This document shows, piece after piece, positions 8,502 through 16,099 of a stretch of 64,000 nt of DNA (the first letter of the stretch is position 1; the number at the start of each line of letters is the position of its first letter). The stretch comes from Planctomycetota bacterium. Lineage in GTDB: Bacteria; Planctomycetota; B15-G4; JADJEK01. The DNA is taken from assembly GCA_016709145.1 (NCBI GenBank), contig JADJEK010000001.1:124001-188000 (forward strand). The letters run 5' to 3'. The notes under the pieces are model-generated. The model worked only from the letters and a program-made list of their open reading frames with translations, searched no databases and was not told the DNA's origin. The position numbers and the translations under genes are program-made.

Positions 8502-11500
8502 TCAGCGTTTGATCTGCGTGAGACCGCCCGAGAGGTAGGCCGCTTGCGTCGGCGCCTCACTGGTGGGCGCGAACGGGGACAGTCCCGGTTCCCACGCTCC
8601 GACCGCGTTCATGCCGCCAGCCTCCGCCTTCACGATGCGGACGAGGCATTCCTTGGGCACGGTGTTGACGGCGTGGTTGTCGGCTTCGCCGCCGAACATG
8701 AACGCCATCTTCACCTTGGCCTTGTGGAACAGCGTGTCGGTCTGATGCATCGGCATCAGCCAGTTGCGCGTGATCGACTGGTGCGAGCCGTACCGGAAAT
8801 TCGCCTGGTATCCGGTGTCGGCCGAGCGAGCGAGGCCGTCCTTGCGCGTTTCGTGCGCGAGCACGGACTTCTCCGACGCGATGAACGCGCCGTGCTTCAT
8901 CATCACCGTGCCGTCCGGATACCCAGGGTTCACGGTGACGCGCAGCATGCAGCGCGCGACCTTGGCGCGCTGCGGGTCGTTCTCCCAACCGCGGAACGGT
9001 CGATCGGCGGGATTCGCGTCGACGTAGACGTAGTCGCCGTTCACGAGGCCGAGATCGGCCGCGTCCTTCGGACTGACGTGGAGCTGGTGCTCGCCGACGT
9101 CCGGCATGCGCTTGTCGCGACGCTTCGGATCGCCGAAGTTCGAGTCCCAGATCATCGACCAGTCGACCGTCGACCACGACGAATGCACGCGGTGGCGCGT
9201 CTTCGGCGTGAGGCAGATGAACCGGAAGCCCTGCTGCCACAGCGGGTTCGTCGTCGACTTGACCTGATCCCACGCGAGCTTGACGTTGCGCACCGTGCGC
9301 TCGTCCCAGTGCATCGCGTCGATCGGAATGCCGAAGTCGTCGGGCCGGATCAGCGGATTCGTCGAGACGATCACGTTGGGCAAGTACGGCGTGGCCTCGG
9401 GGCCTTCGCGGTGCACGATGAAGTTCTCGCCGTGCAGGATCGCTTCGGGGATGTCGACGTACGAGTTGAGCCGGCCGGTGTCGGTCCAGAACGGCACGTC
9501 GTCGTGGACGTTCTCCCAGAACGGGATCCGCGGGTACGTGCGGAACATCATCAGCGCGACACCGGGCTCGCCGTACTTGCCGGCGAGGATGTCGGTGACG
9601 GTGTAGCCGCGCGTCGTCGTCGAGCTGTCCAAGAGGCGCTGCATGTAGACGCGGACGCCTTCACGCTCGTCGTCGAGCACGAACTTCCAGTAGTTCGCGA
9701 AGCGCGGGTCGCCGGTCTCCTGCGACAGCGCACGCGCGACTTGCGCCATGATCACGACGTCGTCGCGGCCGTCCACGACCGAGTCGACGCCGCCGGTCCA
9801 GATCTGCAAGAACGGGTTCGAGCACGACGCCGTGATCTCGTAGGTCTTGAACTCGGGCCACGACAACGCGGGCAGCACGATGTCCGAGTACTCGCAGGTC
9901 GACGTCATCTCGATGTCCTGCGACACGATGCAGTCGATCTTCGGGTTGACGTTGAACAACATGTCATACGCGTGTTTGGCGTTGTTGAAGAGGTTCACGT
10001 TCGTGAACCACAACCACTTCGTCGGCGTCGGCATGTGCGTGTTGCCGGTGAAGTTCTTCCGCCCGTACTTCGGCGTGTCGACGATCAACGGACGGTCGCC
10101 GTGGTTCCAGTACGCCGGCTCCTCGTCCTTGCTGCGCTTGTCGACCTTGATGATCTTGCCGTCGGCGGTCGGATCGAGGTTCGGCTCGAACGGATCCTCG
10201 GCGATCCAGCCGAGGAAGCCCGGGCCGACTTCCGGCGCGCCTTGGAACAGCGCGGCCTTGTAGTTGCCGGCCCACGTGTGGCAGCCCGCGCCCGGACGAC
10301 CGATGGAGCCGGTCAACATCAGAGGCAAGTACTGCGCGCGGTTGCACAGCGTCGCGTGGAACCAATGGTTGATGCCTTCACCGACGTGGATCGCGACGGC
10401 GTGGCCGGCCTTCGTCGTCTCCCAGATGTCGCGGGCGAGACCTTCGATCTGGTCGGGTCGCGCTCCGGTGATCTCCGACACGGTCGCGACGTCGTAGTCG
10501 CGCAGGTTCAACTTGGTCGCGTCCCAAATCGTCGTCGCCTCGACTTCGCTGCCGTCGGCGAGCTTCAACTTGCCGGTCCACGACAGCCGCGGGGCGAGCT
10601 TCGCCGCATCGAGTTGCTTGCCGACCTGATCGCGGGTCAGCGCCGCCGGCGCGCCGGTCGCGTCGTCGATCACGACGAAGTCGTGGCCGATCTTCGCGTA
10701 CTGCTCGTCGGTGAGGTGTTGCTCGGTGTACGACGGCCCGTCCTTCTTCAGGCCCGGCACGTAGTTCGGGAACACGTCCGCCGCGCGCACGCGCTTCAGC
10801 GTGTCGGTCCGGATCAGCAACGGGAAGTCCGTGAAGCGCGCGACGAAGACGGGGTCGTACCAGTCGTTGTCGAGCATCACGCGCGTGATGCCGAGGAACA
10901 GTGCGGTGTCGCTGCAGCCGGGGCGGACGCGGATCCACTCGTTCGACTTGCTGGCCGCCGGCGAGTACTCCGGCGTGATGACGACGATCTTGCCGCCGCG
11001 CTCCATCAGCTCGATGAACCAGTGCGACTCCGACATCTTGCTTTCGACGAGGTTCTTGCCGCAGCCGATGTGCAGCTTCGCGTGGCGCAGCTCGTTGAAG
11101 TCGCAATCCGACGCCTGCAACCCGTGGACGAACGGGTGGCCGGGCGCTTGATCGCCGTGCCAGGTGTAGTTCGACCAGATGCGACCACCGAGCGCGTCCT
11201 TGCGATCGACGCCGCGGACTCGCTCGTCGAGCAGCGCGAGCATGTTCGACCAGCGATACATGCCGTACTTGCCCATGACGCCGAGCAAGCCCATGCCGCC
11301 GCGCAACTTCATCGTGCGCGTTCCGGCGCCGTGGCAGGCTTCGATCATCTCGGGCTCGTAGCCGTCGGCGGCGAGGCGGCGCTCACCGTCGTGACCGGAG
11401 TACGTCGTCGCGATCGCGACCGCGGCCTTCGCCATCAGTCGCTGCGCTTCGTCGAACGACACGCGCACGAACGTGTCGGTTCCGCGGGAGTTGAACTTGT

Positions 11501-11999
11501 AGTGGTCGCGCCGCTTCGGGTCGTCGGACAGCGACGGGAAGCCGTCGTCCGCCCAGCGCTTCCAGCCCGCGCGCACGAGCGGCCCGTCCAGTCGGTACGG
11601 GCCGTAGACGCGCCGCTGCAGCGCGTAGCCCTTCGCGCAACCGCGCGGGTTCCACGCTTCCGTGGACTTGTTGCCGTAGAGGTCGCCGACGACGCCGCTG
11701 TCGTAGTTCTGCTCGGCGCGGACGAACACGCCGTTGCGCACGTAGCCGCGCAGACGGCAATTGTGCGTGTCGTTCGGCGCACAGACGAACGTGAACGAGC
11801 GGTCGTAGCGGTATTGATCGCGATAGACCTTCTCCCAGTCGCGATCGGGGTAGTGCTCGAGCGGGTTCGCGATCTCCGGCAACGCGGCGAGCAGCGAGCT
11901 GCCGTTGCCGAACGCGAAGCACGCCGCACCGCCTGCGGCGAGAGCCTCGAGGAATCGTCGTCGCGTCCACGGGGTCGAGCGTTCGTTCGCGTCGTTCAC
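8502..11999 (-). CDS. Tat-exported molybdopterin catalytic subunit, nitrite oxidoreductase / nitrate reductase (NXR-NarG) type
   Basis: Start at GTG 11999, which overlaps the TGA of the upstream cytochrome gene (GTGA), giving 1165 residues. The N-terminus has a twin-arginine signal, TPWTRRRFLEALAAGGAACF. The FS0 cluster ligands read Cys73-x3-Asp77-x3-Cys81-x39-Cys121 (FVCAPNDTHNCRLRG ... NPRGCAKGY). The Asp instead of Cys/His is the pattern I know from the periplasmic NXR group of Nitrospira and anammox bacteria and from related periplasmic nitrate reductases. Asp283 in YTWHGDQAPGHP sits where NarG has its Mo-ligand Asp. LHIGCGKNLVESKM, GRPGAGCHTWAGNYK and the C-terminal QTDTLFHKAKVKMAF region fit bis-MGD binding. 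Expected reaction: nitrite to nitrate or the reverse on the periplasmic side. Chlorate, perchlorate or selenate reductases belong to the same superfamily, so the substrate is not fixed by sequence. Confidence 0.88.
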   Translation of the reverse strand: MNDANERSTPWTRRRFLEALAAGGAACFAFGNGSSLLAALPEIANPLEHYPDRDWEKVYRDQYRYDRSFTFVCAPNDTHNCRLRGYVRNGVFVRAEQNYDSGVVGDLYGNKSTEAWNPRGCAKGYALQRRVYGPYRLDGPLVRAGWKRWADDGFPSLSDDPKRRDHYKFNSRGTDTFVRVSFDEAQRLMAKAAVAIATTYSGHDGERRLAADGYEPEMIEACHGAGTRTMKLRGGMGLLGVMGKYGMYRWSNMLALLDERVRGVDRKDALGGRIWSNYTWHGDQAPGHPFVHGLQASDCDFNELRHAKLHIGCGKNLVESKMSESHWFIELMERGGKIVVITPEYSPAASKSNEWIRVRPGCSDTALFLGITRVMLDNDWYDPVFVARFTDFPLLIRTDTLKRVRAADVFPNYVPGLKKDGPSYTEQHLTDEQYAKIGHDFVVIDDATGAPAALTRDQVGKQLDAAKLAPRLSWTGKLKLADGSEVEATTIWDATKLNLRDYDVATVSEITGARPDQIEGLARDIWETTKAGHAVAIHVGEGINHWFHATLCNRAQYLPLMLTGSIGRPGAGCHTWAGNYKAALFQGAPEVGPGFLGWIAEDPFEPNLDPTADGKIIKVDKRSKDEEPAYWNHGDRPLIVDTPKYGRKNFTGNTHMPTPTKWLWFTNVNLFNNAKHAYDMLFNVNPKIDCIVSQDIEMTSTCEYSDIVLPALSWPEFKTYEITASCSNPFLQIWTGGVDSVVDGRDDVVIMAQVARALSQETGDPRFANYWKFVLDDEREGVRVYMQRLLDSSTTTRGYTVTDILAGKYGEPGVALMMFRTYPRIPFWENVHDDVPFWTDTGRLNSYVDIPEAILHGENFIVHREGPEATPYLPNVIVSTNPLIRPDDFGIPIDAMHWDERTVRNVKLAWDQVKSTTNPLWQQGFRFICLTPKTRHRVHSSWSTVDWSMIWDSNFGDPKRRDKRMPDVGEHQLHVSPKDAADLGLVNGDYVYVDANPADRPFRGWENDPQRAKVARCMLRVTVNPGYPDGTVMMKHGAFIASEKSVLAHETRKDGLARSADTGYQANFRYGSHQSITRNWLMPMHQTDTLFHKAKVKMAFMFGGEADNHAVNTVPKECLVRIVKAEAGGMNAVGAWEPGLSPFAPTSEAPTQAAYLSGGLTQIKR

Positions 12000-13789
12000 G
12001 GCTTGCCTCCGGTCTCGTCGAGCACTAGCCAATGCCACCCACTGATCTGCTTGACTCCGGCGCGATCCCCCTTCGCGCCGTTCCACAACGCGAACGCGAC
12101 GGGCACGTTCACGGCGGGGTCGAACTTGACGTCGTCGGCGCCTCGTCCTGTCCACGGGCGGCGGACGACGACGCGCCACATGCCGTTCGACCACACTGCC
12201 GCTCCGGCGAGGTCTTGGTCGGATTCGGGCTGAGGGCTCAGCGTGCCGAATCCTCGCGCGACGGCCTCGACGGCAGGCGAGCGTGAGAAGTCCGAGGTCG
12301 ACGAGACGTTTTCCGCGACGCGCGCGGTGCGGAACGACGAGTCGTCCGCGTGCGCGTCGTACGTCATGCCCTCGTTCGGATCGATCAGTCGGGGGAGTTG
12401 CGTGGATCCAGGCACGAACACGAACGTCTCGCCGGGCACGGGCGGTTCGAAGTCGACCCACGGGTCGGGCAGATCCGCAATGGCGCGGATCTGCCGATCG
12501 GCGCGCCAGTGCCAGACGTTGACCGGCGCGCTCGGCTCGAGGCCGGGTAGCGAGACGCCCATCGGCAGCGGCGGAACCTTGCCGTCCGCAGCGAGCATGA
12601 CCGCGACTCCGTCGGGCCAGCGAGCCTCACCGTGAACGAGATCGATCGTCGAGTCCTGCCATTCGAAGCACAGGACGACTTCGTTCGCGGTTCGCGCTGC
12701 GCGTACGGTCAACGCGTGCAGGTCGTCGACGCGCTGCCACAGCGGGTGGACTTCGATCGCCGTGCCGCGGATTCCGATCCAACGAACCGAACCCGGATCG
12801 GCGAGCCACGCCCCATCGTCGACGCGGTGCGCGACGATCCTGGCACCGGATGCTTCACCGACCTCGGCGCCGATGCGTTGGAAGTCGCGCACGTAAGCGA
12901 CCAATGCCCAGGCGTCCGTGGTGTCGTTCACCCCGTTCGCGTCGGGACGCACGAGTGCCGCTTCGTACGCGGCCATCGGGGTGCCCGGCACTCCCTTCAA
13001 GATCGTGCGGGCCAGGCTCGCTTCGCTCTGCCCGGACTTGAACAGACCCGAGGCGAGATCCGCCGCCTTCAGCGGCCGACCTACCGAGTCGCGGAGGTTC
13101 TTGGCCGCGGGACCATCACCGCGGCCGGTCTCGCCGTGGCACGTCACACAGCCCAACGCCGCGTAGAGATGCTGACCGCGTGCCTTCAGCTCCGGGGAGA
13201 ACGGTGGACGCGGACCGAGATCCAACGCCACTGCAGCTTCTTCGACCGCTTCTCCGCGCAGATCGAGGACCTTGCGCGCGAGCCCTGCGATCTCGGATTC
13301 CGACAGCACGCCGTGGAATCCCGGCATCGCCGAGCGAGCGACGCCGCGTCCGATCGTGCCCTCGATCGCGGTCAACACGTCGAACCGACTGCCGCCGGTC
13401 GACGCGAAGCGCAGCGGGCTGTTCTTGAAGTCGCGCGGACGTGGGAACAACTGCTCCGCCGCCGGGCCGTCCCCGCGACCGTCGATACCGTGGCACGCGG
13501 CGCAGTGTTCGAGCCACGTTCGATCGACGCGCTCGTTGGTCGGTAGATCGACCTGTGTGACCGCCTGCTTCGGGACCACGATCGCATCGCCCTGGCTCGA
13601 TCCCGGCGAGGGCGCCTGAGTGGCAAGCGCCCCGTCATGGGCGGCGGGGTCGGTCGTATGGACCGCGTATCCGAGGATCACGAGGTTGAGGACGAGGAAC
13701 GTCAGGAGCGCCCCGAAGCCCGTCGGAGACATGCGTGACGACGAGCCCCCGTGGGACGGTTGAGGTGTTGATGGATGCGACTCGGCCAT
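11996..13789 (-). CDS. Membrane-anchored diheme cytochrome c fused to an ethylbenzene-dehydrogenase-type heme b domain
   Basis: A 597-residue protein with three parts. Residues 24-45 (GFGALLTFLVLNLVILGYAV) form one membrane anchor. Two c-type heme sites follow: CAACHG at 96-101 and CVTCHG at 214-219, each in a cytochrome c fold with a later Met (ARSAMPGFHG; GVPGTPMAAYEA). From about residue 315 the sequence matches the EBDH-related / DMSO reductase gamma domain, with VHPLWQRVDDLHALTVRAARTAN, VVLCFEWQDSTIDL and, near the end, AAVWSNGMWRVVVRRPW; this fold binds one heme b in DdhC/EbdC proteins. It would pass electrons between the Fe-S subunit and the respiratory chain on the periplasmic side. 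The stop overlaps the start of the catalytic gene by 4 bases. In better-known systems these parts are usually separate proteins. Confidence 0.82.
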   Translation of the reverse strand: MAESHPSTPQPSHGGSSSRMSPTGFGALLTFLVLNLVILGYAVHTTDPAAHDGALATQAPSPGSSQGDAIVVPKQAVTQVDLPTNERVDRTWLEHCAACHGIDGRGDGPAAEQLFPRPRDFKNSPLRFASTGGSRFDVLTAIEGTIGRGVARSAMPGFHGVLSESEIAGLARKVLDLRGEAVEEAAVALDLGPRPPFSPELKARGQHLYAALGCVTCHGETGRGDGPAAKNLRDSVGRPLKAADLASGLFKSGQSEASLARTILKGVPGTPMAAYEAALVRPDANGVNDTTDAWALVAYVRDFQRIGAEVGEASGARIVAHRVDDGAWLADPGSVRWIGIRGTAIEVHPLWQRVDDLHALTVRAARTANEVVLCFEWQDSTIDLVHGEARWPDGVAVMLAADGKVPPLPMGVSLPGLEPSAPVNVWHWRADRQIRAIADLPDPWVDFEPPVPGETFVFVPGSTQLPRLIDPNEGMTYDAHADDSSFRTARVAENVSSTSDFSRSPAVEAVARGFGTLSPQPESDQDLAGAAVWSNGMWRVVVRRPWTGRGADDVKFDPAVNVPVAFALWNGAKGDRAGVKQISGWHWLVLDETGGKP

Positions 13790-13811
13790 CGTTCGACCTT
13801 TCGCGCACGTG

Positions 13812-14975
13812 TCAGTGGATGAGGTACAGCAACGGGAACAGGTAGATCCAAATCAGGTCGACCAAGTGCCAGTACAGGCCGCCGAGGTCCACCGGTCCGA
13901 AGTAGCGACGCGTGAAGTCGCCGCGCCGAGCGCGGAACAGAAGCCACGCGATCACGCACATCCCCGCGATCACGTGCACGCCGTGGAGGCCCGTCATCGC
14001 GAAGTAGATGCCGAAGAAGATGTGCATGTTCGGCGGACGCGAGGGGTCGCGGCGCGGGTCGATCACGGGCCGCTCGTCGCGAGCAGGCGCGGACGGCGTG
14101 GACGACGTCGGGCTCGCCGTGGTCGTGGCGCCCTTGTCCGTCGCAGGTGAGTTCGGCGCCGTGACCGCCCCTCCATCCCCGCCCGAGCCCTTCCCCCCCG
14201 CGCGCTGCTGCAGCAAGCGGATGTACGCCACGATGTGGCCGAGATCCGAGTCGGTCAGGTTGGGATTCCCGCCACGAGGCAACATCGTGCCGCCGGTCGT
14301 GTTCAGCGGGTCGTTCGGTTGCCGGCCGCGCTTGATGAACGCGACCAGCGACGCATCGTCGTTCCCCGCGACGAACGGGCTCGTCGAGATCTGGATGCCC
14401 TTGATCGCGCCATCGTTCCCGCCGGTGCCGTGACAGGCGGAGCAGGTGCCGGTGAAGAGCTTTCGACCGCGGTCCGCGTTGGGGATCGACGGGTCGACGT
14501 ACGTGTCGGTGACGGTCGGCGCCGACTTCGCGTCGCCGCGCGGGTCGTCCGCGAATCCAGGCCCCCACACGAGGTTCTCGTGGATCTTGTGTCGGTACTC
14601 GATCGCTTTGATGCCGAGGAAGTCGACTCCGCAGAACAGCGTCAGTGCGAGGTTCAACACCAAGCCACGCTGATCGCCGAGCTGCGCGCTCCGGACCGCG
14701 AGCGCCATCGTCAAGCTCGAGAACAACAGCACGAGCGTGTTCAGGAACCCCCAGCCCGTGTCGAGGAAACGCGCACCGTACGCGAACAGCTCCGGGTGCG
14801 AGTTGCGGTAGATCGCGTAGGCGCAGAACAGGCCGGAGAACAGCAGGATCTCGGTCCCGAGGAAGATCCACATCCCGAGGCGCGACGCCGCGAACTGCTG
14901 CTCGTGCGAGTCGAAATGATGTGCCAAGAAGCGATCATTTACGGCGTGCGGCGGCGAGTCGTGGTCTTCGGTCAT
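13812..14975 (-). CDS. Heme-copper oxidase subunit III with an inserted c-type cytochrome domain
   Basis: Start at ATG 14975 (MTEDHDSPPHAVNDRF), with GGGAGA upstream; 387 residues. The first part has three membrane helices of the five-helix COX3/CyoC form: SRLGMWIFLGTEILLFSGLF with its conserved Glu, FLNTLVLLFSSLTMALAV and ALTLFCGVDFLGIKAIEY. Then comes a soluble domain with CSACHG (near residue 177) and the c-type Met-containing segment GGTMLPRGGNPNLTDSDLG, a Gly/Thr/Pro/Ala-rich linker, and the last two helices, FFGIYFAMTGLHGVHVIAGM and LYWHLVDLIWIYLFPLLYLI. The insertion falls in the loop between helices 3 and 4, which faces the periplasm in this family, so heme attachment there makes sense. 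No subunit I or II gene is nearby. It heads the Mo operon, 22 bases before the next gene. Confidence 0.83.
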   Translation of the reverse strand: MTEDHDSPPHAVNDRFLAHHFDSHEQQFAASRLGMWIFLGTEILLFSGLFCAYAIYRNSHPELFAYGARFLDTGWGFLNTLVLLFSSLTMALAVRSAQLGDQRGLVLNLALTLFCGVDFLGIKAIEYRHKIHENLVWGPGFADDPRGDAKSAPTVTDTYVDPSIPNADRGRKLFTGTCSACHGTGGNDGAIKGIQISTSPFVAGNDDASLVAFIKRGRQPNDPLNTTGGTMLPRGGNPNLTDSDLGHIVAYIRLLQQRAGGKGSGGDGGAVTAPNSPATDKGATTTASPTSSTPSAPARDERPVIDPRRDPSRPPNMHIFFGIYFAMTGLHGVHVIAGMCVIAWLLFRARRGDFTRRYFGPVDLGGLYWHLVDLIWIYLFPLLYLIH

Positions 14976-15307
14976 GGGTGGACGATCTCCCGTGTCGATG
15001 CGCGCGACGTCGGGAGAACCTAGTCCTGCCGTACATTCCCGGAAGTGCGGCAAGCGGTCACGCCCGGCTTGGATCCTGCCGTCGGTGCCGCCTGGCGACT
15101 CGCCCGGCCGATGGCGAGGAGTGCCTCGCGTCGCCGGGGACGGGTCGCTCAATTCGGACTAGAAAGTCGTCTTTTGACGCGGTTCTCGCGATCCGCGGCA
15201 CCCACGCGGGCGCGGGTTCCGTGCGTCGCTCGGGGCGCACGACACGCGGCACAAAGGTGTACTGCGAATGCGACAATGAACCGCGGTGCGCCGCGATCGA
15301 AACTCCC
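14976..15307. other. Intergenic region upstream of the Mo operon
   Basis: This 332-base stretch lies between the first gene of the Mo operon and the end of the next minus-strand gene, so the operon promoter should be here. I see no convincing coding frame, and no FNR/NarL-like palindrome or sigma-factor box that I can defend. Confidence 0.4.
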
Positions 15308-15949
15308 TCACCGGCGCCGCGCGTCGAGCCACGCCTTCACGCGCGCCGCGTGGCCTTGCGGGACGATCGTCGGCCAGTGCGCCTCGATCGAGCCATCGGG
15401 GCCGATGACGAACGTCTGCCGTGCGGCATCGGGTGCGTCGCCGGCGTCGTAGAGCTGCGCCAATGCGCGATCGGCGTCGCACAGCAGCGTGAACGACAGG
15501 CCGTACTTGTGCGCGAGCGCCTCGGCCTTGGCCGGCGCGAACGGCCCGACGGCGAGCACGTCGGCGTCGATCTCCTGCATGCGCCACAGCGAGTCGGACT
15601 CGGCGTTCGCGTCGCAGACGCAGTCGGGGAGATCGGCCGCGACGAAGAAGCGCAGCACCACGAAACGACCGCGATGGTCGGCCAACGCGTGCGGTGCGCC
15701 GTGCGCATCGATCGCCGTGAACTCGGGCGCCGGTCGGCCGACGAACAGCGACGTCGCGCGCGCCGCGTCCTCGCGCGTCGCGGCGTTCGCGGGGACCGCC
15801 TGCGTCGGCAGGATCACCGACTTCGCGTCGGACGGCGGCGACGGCGTCGCTGCGACGACGACCGGCGGCCGCGGCGGAGCCACCGGTGCGGGTTGGGCGC
15901 ACGCGACGAATATGCCGAGCGGAGCGACGATCCACGCGTTCACGCGCAT
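15308..15949 (-). CDS. Thioredoxin-fold / peroxiredoxin-like lipoprotein
   Basis: A 213-residue protein with a lipobox-like N-terminus (IFVACAQP, Cys17) and a Pro/Ala-rich spacer to about residue 65. The rest is an AhpC/TSA-type thioredoxin fold: VGRPAPEFTAIDAHGAPHAL, RFVVLRFFVAADLPDC, a central LAVGPFAPAKAEALAHKYGLSF-like stretch, LLCDADRALAQLYD and RQTFVIGPDGSIEAHW. In Bcp-type peroxiredoxins the resolved strand ends in PxxTxxC; here the matching segment is AADLPDCVCDAN, so Thr is absent and two Cys lie close together. Peroxidase activity is therefore uncertain; a thiol-reducing or redox carrier role is possible. GGAGGG precedes the start at 15949. It lies upstream of the Mo operon on the same strand but 332 bases away, so it may be separate. 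Confidence 0.75.
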   Translation of the reverse strand: MRVNAWIVAPLGIFVACAQPAPVAPPRPPVVVAATPSPPSDAKSVILPTQAVPANAATREDAARATSLFVGRPAPEFTAIDAHGAPHALADHRGRFVVLRFFVAADLPDCVCDANAESDSLWRMQEIDADVLAVGPFAPAKAEALAHKYGLSFTLLCDADRALAQLYDAGDAPDAARQTFVIGPDGSIEAHWPTIVPQGHAARVKAWLDARRR

Positions 15950-16000
15950 GCAAACCCTCCGACGACCGACTCACCCTCGACCGCGACCACTGCAAAAGAC

Positions 16001-16036
16001 ACGGCCGGAGCCCGGGCGAACCCGAACTCCGGCCGT
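16001..16036 (-). terminator. Rho-independent terminator of the DUF11 lipoprotein gene
   Basis: A perfect 10-bp stem (ACGGCCGGAG / CTCCGGCCGT) with a 16-base loop lies 63 bases after the lipoprotein stop codon. On the minus strand the stem is followed by GTCTTTTGC, a short T run. Confidence 0.65.
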
Positions 16037-16099
16037 GGATCATGCGCTCTGCAGCGGCGCTGAGCGCACGACGTTCACATCACGATCGCTCGTGGACGA

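Noticed and set aside
8544..12233. A 1229-codon plus-strand open frame
   Set aside because: It lies antisense to the Mo catalytic gene, is Arg/Val/Asp-rich with no domain, and arises from high GC bias. The minus-strand frame carries clear family motifs.
6000..14975. Reading the Mo operon as an ordinary membrane-bound NarGHI nitrate reductase
   Set aside because: No NarI gene, a Tat signal on the catalytic subunit, Asp in the FS0 motif and an EBDH-type heme b domain all argue for the periplasmic NXR/pNar group.
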